Shown: positions 1 through 14,872 of the stretch, one piece after another
Numbering within the stretch: the stretch's first letter is position 1
Layout: every line of letters starts with the position of its first letter
Source of the DNA: Antitrichia curtipendula
Lineage: Eukaryota; Streptophyta; Bryopsida; Hypnales; Leucodontaceae
DNA length: 64,000 bases
Assembly: GCA_951230915.1 (NCBI GenBank)
Contig: OX579638.1
Coordinates: forward strand, 31,100,322 to 31,164,321
Direction: 5' to 3'
Translations under genes and position numbers: made by a program
The notes under the pieces: generated by a model
The model's input: only the letters and a program-made list of their open reading frames with translations
Databases searched by the model: none
What the model was told of the DNA's origin: nothing

Positions 1-2
1 GG

Positions 3-2627
<2,625 letters not shown>

Positions 2628-2634
2628 TGGATTG

Positions 2635-2655
2635 AAACCCTAAACCCTAAACCCT
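2635..2655 (+). repeat. Telomere-like AAACCCT tandem just after kinase stop
   Basis: Three units of AAACCCT start seven bases after the TAG stop, in the presumed 3' UTR. This is the plant telomere repeat in the C-rich orientation. Confidence 0.8.
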
Positions 2656-3071
2656 GGCCTGCTTCCATTTCTTGTCTATGTCTTGCTAGATTTTCACTGC
2701 AGTTACGCAATGCTAAGCTATAGCTGAGTGCCAAGTGCAGAGTGCACGTACCATACCAGTGAGACTTGTAGAAACTTACACCAATAATAAGTTAGTCATA
2801 TTCGTTACAATGGCTAAATTTCAAGAGATTCCAATTTCCATTCTGGAACAGGTCTCAGATCTAGAGCAGCAGTCCCAGCTTGTAGAACTCCATGCACTTG
2901 AATGTCACAATCTTTGGTGCTCTGAAACATGCCATTTTAACGAATATGATCGTCATAAAAAATACGTTATTCTTTCGCTGTAAGGAGTGAGTATGTCCAC
3001 AGGAAACGTTTCAGAATTGCTTGACTGATGAAGCTGCTTGAAGGTCATCTGGTTTGTCATTCTTTTCAAAT

Positions 3072-3077
3072 AATAAA
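3072..3077 (+). terminator. Possible poly(A) signal of the kinase gene
   Basis: AATAAA about 445 bases after the kinase stop, in an AT-rich context. It is the first good match downstream of the gene. Plant poly(A) signals are loose, so this is tentative. Confidence 0.35.
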
Positions 3078-3485
3078 AAATTCTCCATTGTGGATTGATT
3101 TCGGTTTGCTCCGGTGTCTAACAACCTGCTTGACGGTGATACTATTATGAGCGAATTTTAGCCAAAGTCTTTGGGAATAATCAATGAATTCAGTGGTATG
3201 CAATATTATTTTCTGCAACTAGAATTGACACACGTAGCACTTAAATGTCATCCAAATATCACCCAAGTATTATCCATACAACACATGAGTATCTAAGAAA
3301 GTAAATTACAAAATTAGCCTATCCTGTTACTGAGAAGACAGGCTTATTTTTGAGTTATTTCCCAAAATCTATGATAACTTCAATGCTTTTTTCATATCGC
3401 CTTCCGACAGATTCTTTAATCGGATTCGTTTTCCTCGGCAAAACTCATAATTAACTTAAATTTCCAATTTTAAGAGTCTACATAT

Positions 3486-4146
3486 TTAACCCCTAAATGC
3501 CCCTGGCACCAGAATTTGGTGTCTGACAATACTTTGAAGTTAAATAAAACCTGATCAAGTTGCTATTTTCTGTAGTTTACATTTTAGAAAAATTCTTTTT
3601 GAAGTCTAGTTTTAGCATGAAAAATCCGATTTTGAAAATGATTGATTATGATTTTTTGTATTCAAGATTTTGTGCAAGGGTGTCCATTGCAATCTCAACT
3701 TTCCATAGTGTTGAGAATTCTTGGAAATGAGCACTCAAACACACTAGATCTTAGAGAAAAAATCACATTAGAAATTCATTTTATAAATTTGTAGAGTAGA
3801 TTTTGAGAAGACATAAATTGATGGAGGTTATGCATGTTAGACCCTTCATCTTCATACTTTTTTGGTGACCAACTTTTTAGATTTGACATGTGAAAAGAAG
3901 ATTGAAAGACTTCAAATCACTTTTTCAGTTTTAACACCCACGTGATTAAATATTATAATCTTTCAATTAATTAGTAGTATTGTTGTGTGAGTTTTTCCTA
4001 TGTGATCTCTAACATGTCTAGTTTGAATTTATATGGTTACAATTAAAAAAAAAATTGATACAACGTATCAAAATGTTGGCTTTTTGTTCAATTTAGAGCA
4101 AACTTCTAGAGAAGCTCAAGAAAAGCCTTGGATATTTAGGGGTTAA
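3486..4146 (+). mobile_element. TTAA-flanked non-autonomous element, family A copy 1
   Basis: It begins TTAA-CCCCTAAATGCCCC and ends TATTTAGGGG-TTAA. The ends are inverted repeats of each other (CCCCTAAATG/A..CC..GGC), and both are flanked by TTAA. There is no coding capacity. A diverged copy in the same orientation lies at 40222-40842, with matching internal text such as GAAGTTAAATAAAACCT and TTCAAGATTTTGTGCAAGGG. The TTAA flank and CCC-start are piggyBac-like hallmarks; the superfamily assignment is inference. Confidence 0.75.
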
Positions 4147-4479
4147 CAGTCCAAGCAAAAGTGATCTTGTGAGGGTTTTGGTCTTCTAATTGTCCAAAAG
4201 CTCCAAAAAAACAAAACTCAATATAGCCAAAATTTTGTTTAAATTTTGTTTTATGATATGTGATGCATCTTGGTGTGGGTATTAAACAAACTACTTGAAC
4301 TTGACTCTGAAAAAGTCTATGATTAACTTTATTCTCTTTAGCAATGCATTGGCTCCTTTTGTTTCAAAATAAAAATTTCAAAATTTTTATGCTTTAGTTT
4401 TAAAAAGATCACGTCCAATGCAAAGAGCTAATTTAAATCTTTCTATAAAATCATCTTCAATCCTAAGATTTTGACTTTC

Positions 4480-5462
4480 TTAACCCTGCACCGCCCAAGG
4501 CGACCAAAAGTATCCTCACACAGTGTAGCAGTCAACTTCAAAGTGCTGTAACTTTTGCAGCCGATGTCCAAATTCAATCAAACTTGTTGGGAAAGTTGTG
4601 CATACTACACCATTTTTTGTGGTAAAATTTTCAGATCTATACAAGATGTACTGAGTTTTTGAAAGCCATTCGAAGTTCACAAGTTCAATTTGAGTTCACC
4701 ACACTGAATTGAGATGGCTTCAACTTCGGGGGTTTGTATCTTTTTCATCAAATGTTAGGTTTCAATAAAAATTTGTTTTGTTTTGTTTCCCTCCAAAAGT
4801 TTACTTATTGTGTAAAATTTTCAAGTCAATCCAAGTTGTTTTGAATGCTTGGGAGCAATAAGAAGTTCAAAATCTAGACATTTTTGCATTACATTGAACT
4901 TCAACGGCTTATAACTTCTTCAGAAGGGTTTGTTTTCAATAATTTTTGTTGGAAAAGTTGCGCATACTAGTCTAGCTCTTGTGGTAAAAATTTCATGTCA
5001 ATACAAGAAGTTATGATTGACTGAGAAGCATTTTAGTAGAGGTAGATTCAGCCATAGATGTGTTTTTTTGCTACTTTTTTCACTATTTTTTTACATTTCA
5101 AAACAATTTTGCAAACGCCACGAGTCAATTGAATGTTGTTTTTTTCCCACCCATGTGTTTGTCTTTTGGTTTTGAATCACTTTGTAGTTTAAAGTTTTTT
5201 CATTTGAGTAGGTTTAGAAATCGAATTTCACCTCCAAATGTGATTTTTGGAAAATTTCAACACCTTTTTTCAACCCTAGAACATTATAATATTTCAATCT
5301 ATACGGTCAAATGACCCCAAATTTGATTTACACCATCTAAAACATGCACACTGCAAGATTGTACGGTTGAGATTTTCATACCTTACTCACATTTAGACTT
5401 ATAACACTTGAAAAGCAAGGTTGCTTTTTGACATGGTTAGGCCTTGGGCGGTGAGAGGTTAA
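4480..5462. mobile_element. TTAA-flanked element with CACCGCCCAAGGC inverted ends, family B
   Basis: The left end reads TTAA-CCCTGCACCGCCCAAGGC. The right end, read inverted, is TTAA-CCTCTCACCGCCCAAGGC. The 13-base core is identical on both sides. The 0.98 kb interior is AT-rich and non-coding, with degenerate internal repeats around GTGGTAAAA-TTTC and CATACTA, such as those near 4600, 4810 and 4980. The shared TTAA flank groups it with the other families here. Confidence 0.75.
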
Positions 5463-5914
5463 ACATAAATAGATATTATTTTCTAGAAAGTTGATAACAT
5501 AGAATTAAATATTAGAGTTTGAAATAAAGAGAAAAAAAAATTCTATACACCACATGACAGGTCACATTGACTCCTCTTAATGCAATTTCTTTTGCACAAT
5601 GCAAAGTTGTGGTTTAAGCCTTTCACAATGAACATCATTCTTGTTAAGGCAATTATTCATTACTTTTAATTATTTTTATAACTTTATCATAAAGCAAATT
5701 TTTCCTTGTATAATAAGTTGATGAAGTTTTAGTAATTATTTAGAATAACTTAATATTGCTGAACACATGACTTAATATTGTAAAATTTGAATTTGAACTT
5801 ATAAGAGACAAATTTGTTGTTTTATATTGTAAAGTATGATAAATATACTCTCAAATTTGATAATATCTACTAATATCAAACTACAACTAGTTCTTTTTTG
5901 TGGTATTTGTTTGT

Positions 5915-6908
5915 ATAATCCCTAAAGTTTCATTGTCCCCTCAGGGGACAAAATGGACTTTAGGTAGGCTCCTATGGTCTCAATATTTGTCATACTTTTT
6001 TGAATTTTTTTGTGAAGACAAAAAAACACATTACCTTTCCGAAAATATAACTTTTATTTCAATTAAAGTCCGGGAGCAAAGGTTATGGCACAAAAAGCCC
6101 TTTTTTAAGTTTGGCAGGTAAAAAAAAACTTAAAGTAAATAAATTAAAAAATTTGCTTTGTATAGATTGTATTTTTATGTACATGGGAAGCTTTAATTTA
6201 TTCCATTTGGATTTGTCTTGTGAAAGTTATGGACAATCTTGTTTTTTGGGCAATCAATGCATCTTCTTGAAAATATAATATGTACGATTCATTTTTTACC
6301 TCAATTTTCATAGTAATTTTTCAGAGTAATAATTAGGTCAATTACTATGAAAAATCACTATATGTCAATTTTTCAGAGTAATAATTAATTTTTCATAGTA
6401 ATAATTGAGTTGCACAAGGTTATATTTCTTACTAGAACAATCTCACCATTGAGATTAGTGTATTTTAAGTCAATCTTAGAGCTATTAACAATATAGATTT
6501 TCCTTCAATCTTGACTATAGTTCTACTTAATAAATTTTTAATGAACAAAAAACTAAATGTATTTTTTTGAATTTTTTTTCTAGACTCTCAACTCAATTAT
6601 TTATCAAATAAAATTCAATATTCAAAATCAATACAGCAAAAATTATAAGTTATGAAGGTTCAAAGCCCAAAATGTAGTTGAGCAAGGTAAAAAAAACTTA
6701 TCCCTTCACTTTAAACACAAATATCTTGCAAAATACATAGTCAAAGTTTGTAAAATTTCTTCTACACATTCTTATACTAGTCTAGTACAAGATCCTATGG
6801 TGAGATATATAACAAAAAAAAAAAAATTATTTTTGCTCTTTGCTATAGAAATGATAGATTTGAATGATTTTTGATGGAACTGAGAGGCCTTCAGACTTTA
6901 AAGGATGA
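5915..6908 (+). mobile_element. TTAA-type element, family C copy 1 (decayed ends)
   Basis: The left end ATAA-TCCCTAAAG and the right end GACTTTAAAGG-ATGA are decayed forms of TTAA-CCCCTAAAGTC. The whole length is colinear, inverted, with 45182-47055: both carry GGGGACAAAATGGA near one end and GTAGTTGAGCAAGGTA near the other. At 6650-6653 it keeps the unoccupied TTAT site where copy 2 has a nested insertion. Confidence 0.7.
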
Positions 6909-8488
6909 TTGTGTATTTCTAGTACCTAGAATAACCTCAATAGTAAAGTTGATTGTAGCCACAAAAGGAATTCCACAAGGAACTATTTTGAGCTTTTTAA
7001 AATACTGTCCCATATATGCAATGTACTCTCAACATATGTCGTTGTTTTCATTTTGGAGAAGGAGCCGATTGTTTTGTTAATATTCATGGGATACTTGGGT
7101 GATATTTGGTAATATCTAAATCTCAAGGGGTGCACTTAGTTCTACTACAACAAACCACATGCGAACAAGTGGTTTCTAATAAACTATAATTTCAACCTAA
7201 AATTTTGAGTATTGTTTAATAATGATTGTAGGTTTCTATTGCCAAAATTTCCAACTCAAATAAAATATAAAATGATTTCTAGAAGAGGTCTAAAATGGCA
7301 TGTTTATCAACTCAAATAATTATAGAGAACACATTTAGATGACTATTGAATCAATATTCAACTCAAAATGAGCTTTCAATAGAGTTATTTTTGTTCAATT
7401 TTTAGACAATTTTTTCTTATATAGTATAGGGGTGTAAACGTTATTTTTCAATTCTATAGTATATATTTTTACTTTGAAATTTTGTAACTAATTATTATTA
7501 ACAAATAAAAATATCTATAATTCAAAACATAAACTTTGAAAGTAAGAAAAAAATTTCATATTTATTTATTTTTAATTTAAAATTCAAAAAGTATATAGGA
7601 GTTCTAAAGTTTTGTTGGCGCGTGGTTTCAAATGGATACTCTAAGTGAACTCCCCAAGATCTATATGAAAACTAGGTGATATATAGGTCAAATTTGACGT
7701 CTTAAAATACAATAGTAATTTGGTTATTTTGCCCCCCCAAAATAAAAATTTCCTTTACAAAAAATAGCCAACATCATTTGACTCTAGCCAAGTGGCAAAA
7801 ATCTGTGCATTAAAAAAACAATACTCTTAACTACTTCTATGCAGAATTGTCAAGTATCTTTTACACTAAAGCTTCACATTGCTACATACACTTGTCTACT
7901 ACTTGCTTGGTGGATTGGTTTGGAGGATTATATTGAATTTCAAAAAAAAATTGTGTACTAATTAAAATTAGATTTATAGAATTATAAAAGATAATATGAT
8001 CTATGGAGATTTTTAAGTACATAATCTATCATTAAAAGTTGTCACACCTTCTCTAAAAGAGACACTATAGACAAGGAAACTTCTTCACACCCATTTTTCA
8101 CCTTAAAAAAAAAAAAAACCTTCTCAATCTTCAAAGAATGGCCCCTTTACAATTCAAGGAGAGTGCCACAATCCCTATTATTAGAAAGAACTCCATAAAA
8201 TGTTGATATTTAACCTAAAAACTTTCTAAGCAACATATTGCTTTGTTTGTTATAAAGTAACAACACCCATAACCATCTCCTCTAAAATCTTTCAAAATCT
8301 TGGGAAGTAAATTGAATTATAAAGAGGTATTACATCTAAATATCAAACCCTAATGTCAATATTAGGTGCATTTATAGTCAGCTCTTTAAAAATTCACAAC
8401 TTATACTCACAATGTCCAAATAATACATTTGAAAGTGCATGAGAATTATTTTTCTCTTCCTAGTAGGGCCCAATAATTTGTTGGATGT
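6909..8488. other. AT-rich intergenic DNA, no gene seen
   Basis: Only short frames interrupted by stops are present. Around 8040-8160 there is text resembling the MITE at 36538-36823 (CTTCTCAATCTTCAAAGAATGG). Confidence 0.6.
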
Positions 8489-8698
8489 CTATTAATAGAC
8501 ATCATATCCAAACCCCTTAAATTCACAGTTATGGGTGCTGCTATTAATAGACATCATATCCAAACCCCTTAAATTCACAGTTATGGGTGCTGCTATTAAT
8601 AGACATCATATCCAAACCCCTTAAATTCACAGTTATGGGTGCTGCTATTAATAGACATCATATCCAAACCCCTTAAATTCACAGTTATGGGTGCTGCT
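8489..8698 (+). repeat. Four-copy 52-bp tandem repeat
   Basis: Units containing ATTAATAGACATCATATCC and CCCCTTAAATTCACAG start at 8489, 8541, 8593 and 8645. The copies are essentially identical, so the expansion is recent. The array ends in GTGCTGCT before unique sequence. Confidence 0.95.
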
Positions 8699-9508
8699 AC
8701 CTTATGGCTACAAGATGAAAATCAAATTTCTCAATCTATTCCTGTTGATCTAACGCAAGTGTCAATGGCTAACATTCTGTTGTTATTGTTGAACAAATCA
8801 AGGAACTTCTTTGGAGGGAGTAGCTCCGCACGACCTACACTGGTGACCTGTGACTGCCTTTGAATTCTGACCTCTGACAAAGTTCATGGCGCAACATTCA
8901 CAGATTCTATGAAGCTTTATTGAACATAGCTTTTTTAACTTTCGTCATGTTCGATTCCCTACTGATTCTCTTTCACTTCGATCTAGAGGTTTCGGGGTTT
9001 TGGCGTCATCCCTCTCAAAAAAAAATCACCACATATATGAAAGCTGTTAATGTATATGGAACCAAAATCGGATTGAGCGAAACCTAATGGTCTCACCACG
9101 ATAGCAGTCAGGCATATTGATGGCGGATATATGCCTCGATCACCAAATATCACCAGCAGCAATAACTTCAAAAATACGTTTTACTGTCACAAGCAAAAAA
9201 CAATTTGTTGTCATTGTAGGTGAAGACTATTTTTAAGGTTTGGTTGCACTTAAGTGTAGTGTTAGGAATGGTGCTAGCAAAAGGTAATCCAGTTTATGGG
9301 TGTACTCAAATTAAATTCTAAGACCCTGGCTAAGACACCTCTCAACTCCAAGTGAGAACATGTCTTAACTCGATGAACGAAGAACAGACGATAGGCTTAT
9401 GTGCGTCAGAAATACAGAAAAGGTTGAACCTCAAGCACTGTACAAATGATTCAAATGATTCTGTTTGATTCATCACTGTGCTGAATGTAAGAGAGCATAT
9501 ACTGTAGT
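8699..9508. other. Downstream flank of the AIRIM-like gene
   Basis: No convincing gene. It may include the 3' UTR of the minus-strand gene and possibly a further terminal exon near 9476-9420, which I could not settle. Confidence 0.5.
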
Positions 9509-11225
9509 TCAGGAGAGTGAGCGCAATGACAAACCTTCATTCGGGGGCAGATTTGGTTGGTCTTGAAGCACGGCTTGCAATGCGCAAACATCGTCACTCC
9601 TTTTGAGCAGAGAAGACATTGATTAGTTCGATATTCAAAGTATATTCAAGGGGTACTCATTTAGATTCACCGTGCCAAGTGAGTTACAAGTGAAAAACAA
9701 ATGACTGGAAATGAGAATTGTAATATTAACGCATTAAGTATTCATTCAGCATGAACTGGTTGGATTACAAGCTACCTAATAAATTTACATAATTGAAAGA
9801 AATGAGGAAATATTCTCTTACTGGTAATAGAAAAAGAGATGTTACCTAGACTCGTAAGATAGTGATGAAATGATTGCAAGCTTCAACTTATGCCTGAGTG
9901 TACAAATACCAGTCAATTGTGAGTCTCATAGTCACACAGTTCGCAAAATTCAGTAAATGCTTGCTTGCTTCATGTTATAAAAGAAGAAACAACAGATGCC
10001 AGAAATGACAAAAAGACTTACTCGTCTCGATGCATTATGTAAAGATCATGAAGACCTTGAAGACAATCATTCAAACTTGGTCTCGGCCCGACCCTTTGCT
10101 CAGATTGTTGCGCTGTTATCTTCTCAGCTTTCAGAAGCCCCATTCCATCTCGCCATAGCTTCTCAAATGACTTAACAATCTTCTCTAGCTCAGCACTGAG
10201 ATACTCACCCCACATTAAGAATCAATTTTCAGTCTCACAAAGACAAGACAATTGCAACAATGACACGCAAGACAAATAGCTCTTGATTTCATTTGAGATT
10301 TCATTTGAAATAGACCCTAATCCAGTAACTACAATGTTCATTTCAATGCTAGAACCCTACTTTGTCCTGAAGATTTTGGTCTACTTGAACCCAGACATAA
10401 GTAAGGTTCACACGGAGGCAGATAAAGTTTACTCACATGGTGGATTGCATCGAGCGCAATATGAGCTCTAGTTGTTCGATCTGCATTGCTGGCATGGCTT
10501 GCAAGATGGACCTCATACTGCCCATAATACCATAATTCTTTGCTTCCAGGAGCACCTGAAACCAGCACTCAAAAGCTTCTTAATCTAGGCTTTAAAATTC
10601 CATTCACGTGCAGGATTTCAACACAAAATTTCACCAGTCTGTCCTCTGTAGACGAATTTAAAACATATCACCCAAAACAGAGATCGATCAGACCTAAAAG
10701 GTTATTATGGCAACATCATTAGCATTCTGCCGCTAAAAATTCCTTTTAATTCAGTTATATTTTTCTTTCACTGTAGGGTCGTATGGATTTCTTAAGAAAA
10801 TAATTCATAAAATCTGAGAACAAAATAGCTGAGAATTGATCTGATTCAGTGGTCGATATTCTAAGGCAATGCATACTTCACAGTACTATTTCCGTTTGAT
10901 CCATGGTGAACATCAACTGATTTTCAAATTCAAAACAAATCTCAAATCTCAGTAGCCTAGAGAATGAAGTGCCGAATTTCAAAATTCCATAAAACAAATG
11001 ATTCCGTTTCTACTGTGACGACATCCACAACTCCATAGGGTAATGGAAAATCAAATCGTAACATACGAGAAAAAAGAAAGAGAACAAGAGTACCGGTAAC
11101 CTCTCGAGAATTGCACTTGCATTGGCGAACTGTTTCAGAAGTCGTGACTGCAGATCCTCCCACGAGTTGTGAAGATCCAAAGCGCGACGGTACCTTTGCT
11201 CAAATTTCTTCACCAAACGCTCCAT
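9509..11225 (-). CDS. AIRIM/C1orf109-like ribosome maturation factor
   Basis: Likely a small helical factor. The human homologue AIRIM (C1orf109) works with AFG2 AAA-ATPases in 60S maturation. Five exons on the minus strand, all GT-AG with matching phases: 11225-11094, 10555-10437, 10195-10022, 9893-9846 and 9599-9509; about 187 residues. Telling stretches are MERLVKKFEQRYRRALDLH, WEDLQSRLLKQFANASAILE, VLLEAKNYGIMGSM, SEQRVGPRPSLNDCLQGLHD and LQAVLQDQPNLPPNE. These match the plant family order as I recall it: an N-terminal helix, a KNYG motif, then a PSLxDCLxGL segment. The start is the first ATG of exon 1. The last exon edge is uncertain: I used the nearest in-frame TGA, but a donor at 9534 could lead to another exon. 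The longer ATG-less frames in each exon are artefacts. Confidence 0.72.
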
Positions 11226-11406
11226 AGTAACCACCTCACAAATGGTGACATTGCTCGAAAATTTTCCAAATTAGGTCATGCTGATTGAGCAGATCCAACT
11301 TCGCCACAATCCAGATCACCGCCATGGAAAAAACGGTTGCCCTAATTCGGATAACAAACACTCTAGCGGGCTTCAAAATCAAAGAGTGAGAAGTCATGCC
11401 ATCGCT

Positions 11407-11425
11407 AAACCCTAAACCCTAAAAC
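11407..11425 (+). promoter_or_regulatory. Telo-box-like motif upstream of the AIRIM-like gene
   Basis: AAACCCTAAACCCTAAAAC lies about 180 bases upstream of the start codon. In Arabidopsis the telo-box AAACCCTAA is common in promoters of ribosomal and ribosome-biogenesis genes, often near the transcription start. Function here is inferred from motif and context. Confidence 0.5.
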
Positions 11426-13360
11426 TTAAAAAACTTAAAAAACCTGACGCTTGGAAAACAAGCAGCTCCACTGATAGAGGCTCTGGCCCTGTAGCACTAG
11501 CTGGATTTTTTGACTTGGGTAGCTACACTGATTCATCCAATTAGTGTGGGAGGAAATTAATGTCACCTAAAAATGACTGTCACTACAAAATTTTAAAAAG
11601 AAAAAATATTAGCAATTTTATTTTGTAGAAATTGGTACAACGCAACATTGTTTCAACCTGCTCTAATTCAATATTACTAACATAAATGTTTTGATATGTT
11701 TATACATTGAAATATCTTATAAATACCATCAATATTTAGCATTGCAAATAAACCATGTCAATGTATTATTTATCAAACCTTAAAAAAATCTACCAAATAT
11801 TTAACAATTTGACAATAAAATTTTAATATATTCATATTTTTACTTGAAAAATTTCATACATAGAATCATAGAAGAGCATCCTAAGTAGCAAAGGATAGAT
11901 TTTTTGAACCTATACGAAATAATTGAATGCCATTTTTAATTGTTATTTCATCACTTTATGCATTCAAAATATGAAACTATATATTCTAAAATACCAAATT
12001 GTTGTATGTCTTTTCTTACGGGGTGAAATACATAAAATCATATTCGACAATATTAAAATGTCATTATCCATGTAAGGCCTTAAAAATGTCACTATCCTTA
12101 TAATTGTTACAAGGGATTATAAATATACCAATCATTGTACTGTGGAGTAATGATATACTACCACCCTCTATTGCAAATTGATCATTTTTGGAAGGAATTG
12201 TAGTTTGCCAATACAAAAAAAATTATTCAATATTTTGTTCAATTATTTTCAAACTATCAAAAATGACAATAATGAAAGTAATTTTTTTAATATTGTTTTA
12301 ATTGGATAACATTGTGTGTTGGGTATACAACTCAAATTCATTTTTGGTAAGACAACAAATTCTTAGTACATCTCTTTCTAATAAGCATATTGGATAAACA
12401 ATTCAATACAATAATGCACTCTAGGGTTCTCTTCAAATATCAATAGAATTTTTTTTAGTATATAATTATTTCATACTCTTTGAATAATATTCTAATTTAA
12501 TTTTGTGCATTTCAACATCATCCTTTCAAAAATTTACTTTCTTCAAATTTCAATTATTCATTGAAGAATATATCATCACTCCATGGTATTTAGTAGACAC
12601 AAAAAAATAATCCTTTACATGATAGGCAACAACAGCTAAAAAATATTTTAATATGTATCATTTCCATTTTGGCGTGTAACTATTTGACTTTGGTGTTAAT
12701 TTTTCAACAACCACATGTGACAATTCTACTAGAAATAAGAAATATATTCTTTTAATTGATGGGTCCTAACATGCCAGTTCAAAACACACTTCCATCATAT
12801 TCATTTTGTTTCATAGATTTTGAACTTTCAAAACATTGGTCACCATTATCATCACTATAATGTAAACTAAAATTTCATATCTACATTTGGAAAGTCCATC
12901 AACTCACTCCAATTTTTAGTCCTTCACACTAAATTTGTTTGAAATAATAAATTGACAAAGTACAAGTTGAATACAGATTAAAGAATAAAGTAGAAAAAAC
13001 TTTGATTGATGGGCCTATCCTTTACATGGCCATAGGATAGAAGCTTTGGAGAATATTTAGAGGGGCTCAAAACAATTATCATCAAATTTGTTCATATGGT
13101 AGACCTTTGCCATGTTGAGGTGGGGATGATCTTACTTGCTTTGCATGCATTGAAATAACTTGACATTTATAAGCCATCCAATTTGTCCAAAACACAACAA
13201 ATTCTTAGGATATAATCAATTAGTCTTATAATACCATGGAGGACTCGAAGTGTCCATTGAATGACTTTGGAGGGTGAAGAAACAATCAATAAAATTATTC
13301 ATTGTATCAATTAGTAATTTTGAGACCAATGATCATGGTAAAGGGCCCCTTATTTTATAG
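11426..13360. other. AT-rich intergenic DNA, no gene seen
   Basis: Very AT-rich, with stops in all frames. I see no inverted-repeat ends or coding remnant that I can support. Confidence 0.55.
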
Positions 13361-14304
13361 CTAACCTCTAAAGTTGTTTCATGTTTAGAAGCCTAAAACT
13401 ACTTCAAAATGCTTGTCTTCAAAGCAAGGCTAAAATCTTCATCTATATTAATATTTTAACAAATCCAACCATGGGGTCCTTTAATTAACTTGTTAGAGTA
13501 CACTCTCCCATAATTTAAGGGTAATAAACCTTACTAATTACAAGATCATGATGCTTGGATTTCAAAAAGGAGTATTTTCAGTTTTTCTCAAGTAATTAGA
13601 CTTCATCTTTCAAACTTTTTATCCAAACATGTGAAGATCTTACAATTTACAACTCTTCATAATATGTTGAAGAAATAAGTTGGAAATACATATAAAAATT
13701 TCAAACAAGAAATATTTCATATTCATGCTTGACAAAATAGTAAGTAGAAAGAAGTAGATAATGACTTAAATTACTAAATTGTTAAGAATTTAGTTATGGA
13801 ATTAAAATATTGCCAATCCAATGATCATAATGTTGTAATAAAAAATCTACATCCAATTATTATTTATTTATTTCAAAATATTGAAAATTGAGTAAAAATA
13901 AAGGCGAGAATAAAGGGCTTCAAATTTTAGTTTAGAATAGAAATTTCCTAACTGCCTGCAAACTCCTAGAACTCATCATAATTTCACCTCATTAATCAAA
14001 ATGGAATGTTTAAAAGCTTTCAGCATATATATAAATCTAGGAAACCTATTTCAAATTTTTTTCTTTTGAAAATGTAATTTTTTCTTGAACTACCCTGGCT
14101 CTAAAGAAACTACAAATCATAACCAAGTAATCAATAACTTTTTAACCAAAGAGTCAAAAGTTATAAAAATTGTTGCGCCTTAAGCTATTGCTCGATCCCA
14201 TGTTGTGTGAAAATTTCAAAGAAAAAAATCAAAATTTCATTTGTAAATGGATGACCGAAAATGCTATGTTGCCAAAAAATGCTACTTGGTCCTTTTGGGG
14301 TTAA
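13361..14304 (-). mobile_element. TTAA-type element, family D copy 4
   Basis: Begins CTAA-CCTCTAAAG and ends CCTTTTGGGG-TTAA. Internal text is colinear with 19538-20425 and, inverted, with 45442-46383 and 40870-41788. Shared marks include a GTTGTGTGAAAATTTCA block and GCCAAAAAATG close to the right end. Non-coding. Confidence 0.65.
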
Positions 14305-14786
14305 AGTAGTCCACATTAATTGGTCCATAAAAGCATTTCAACTTCTTCCACATGGTCACATCATGAGAATTTGGTTCAAATGGATTAACAAAATGTAATA
14401 TAGATGTTGCAAGTAGAATTTGAGTTTTCTATTACTCAGGTGATATGTTGTAAATACTCAAAAACAACACTTGGTTGTTTCTACAATTGATCATAGACTC
14501 CATAAGAAACAACACATTTGGAACCTTGAAGCAACAAAAGGTGATGCCAAATAGTAGTATCTTGGAATATCCACTCTGATCATCTACAAAACTTCTAAAA
14601 AAGAGATTGATAATTTCACATGCAAATTTGGTTTGCAGTTACATAATAATAGAAGCTCATTGTCGGTACTTGAAAAGTTAACTATGAAACTTTTAAGAGG
14701 ATGCTTTGAGTCTTTTAGATGATTTTAGAGAAGCCTTAATAATGGAAAAAAATTGTTTTAATCCAAATTAGGGATCGCTCAAACCA
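14305..14786. other. AT-rich spacer, no gene seen
   Basis: Nothing recognisable between the family D element and the large transposon. Confidence 0.5.
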
Positions 14787-14805
14787 TTTTCAACGCCGGG
14801 GATGC

Positions 14806-14872
14806 TAGTATGTGAGCTTGTGAGCGTGAGCCTATGAGCTTGTGAGCCTGTGAGCCTATGAGCCTCCATTTT
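14806..14872 (+). repeat. Subterminal GTGAGC repeats, left end of large transposon
   Basis: Tandem variants of GTGAGCCTATGAGCTT, about six units. The inverted counterpart lies at 22079-22135. Clustered short repeats just inside the ends are typical transposase-binding arrays of plant DNA transposons. Confidence 0.7.

Larger units (their letters stand above)
2628..3485. other. 3' flank of the kinase, no further gene seen
   Basis: The stretch holds the presumed 3' UTR and AT-rich spacer. The open frame at 2735-2983 begins with GTG and has no coding features. Confidence 0.6.

Noticed and set aside
2735..2983. 82-codon plus frame after the kinase
   Set aside because: It begins with GTG and lies in the presumed 3' UTR.
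10338..10568. 76-codon minus frame over exon 2 of the AIRIM-like gene
   Set aside because: It is in a different phase from the frame that joins to exons 1 and 3, and crosses a good acceptor and donor.
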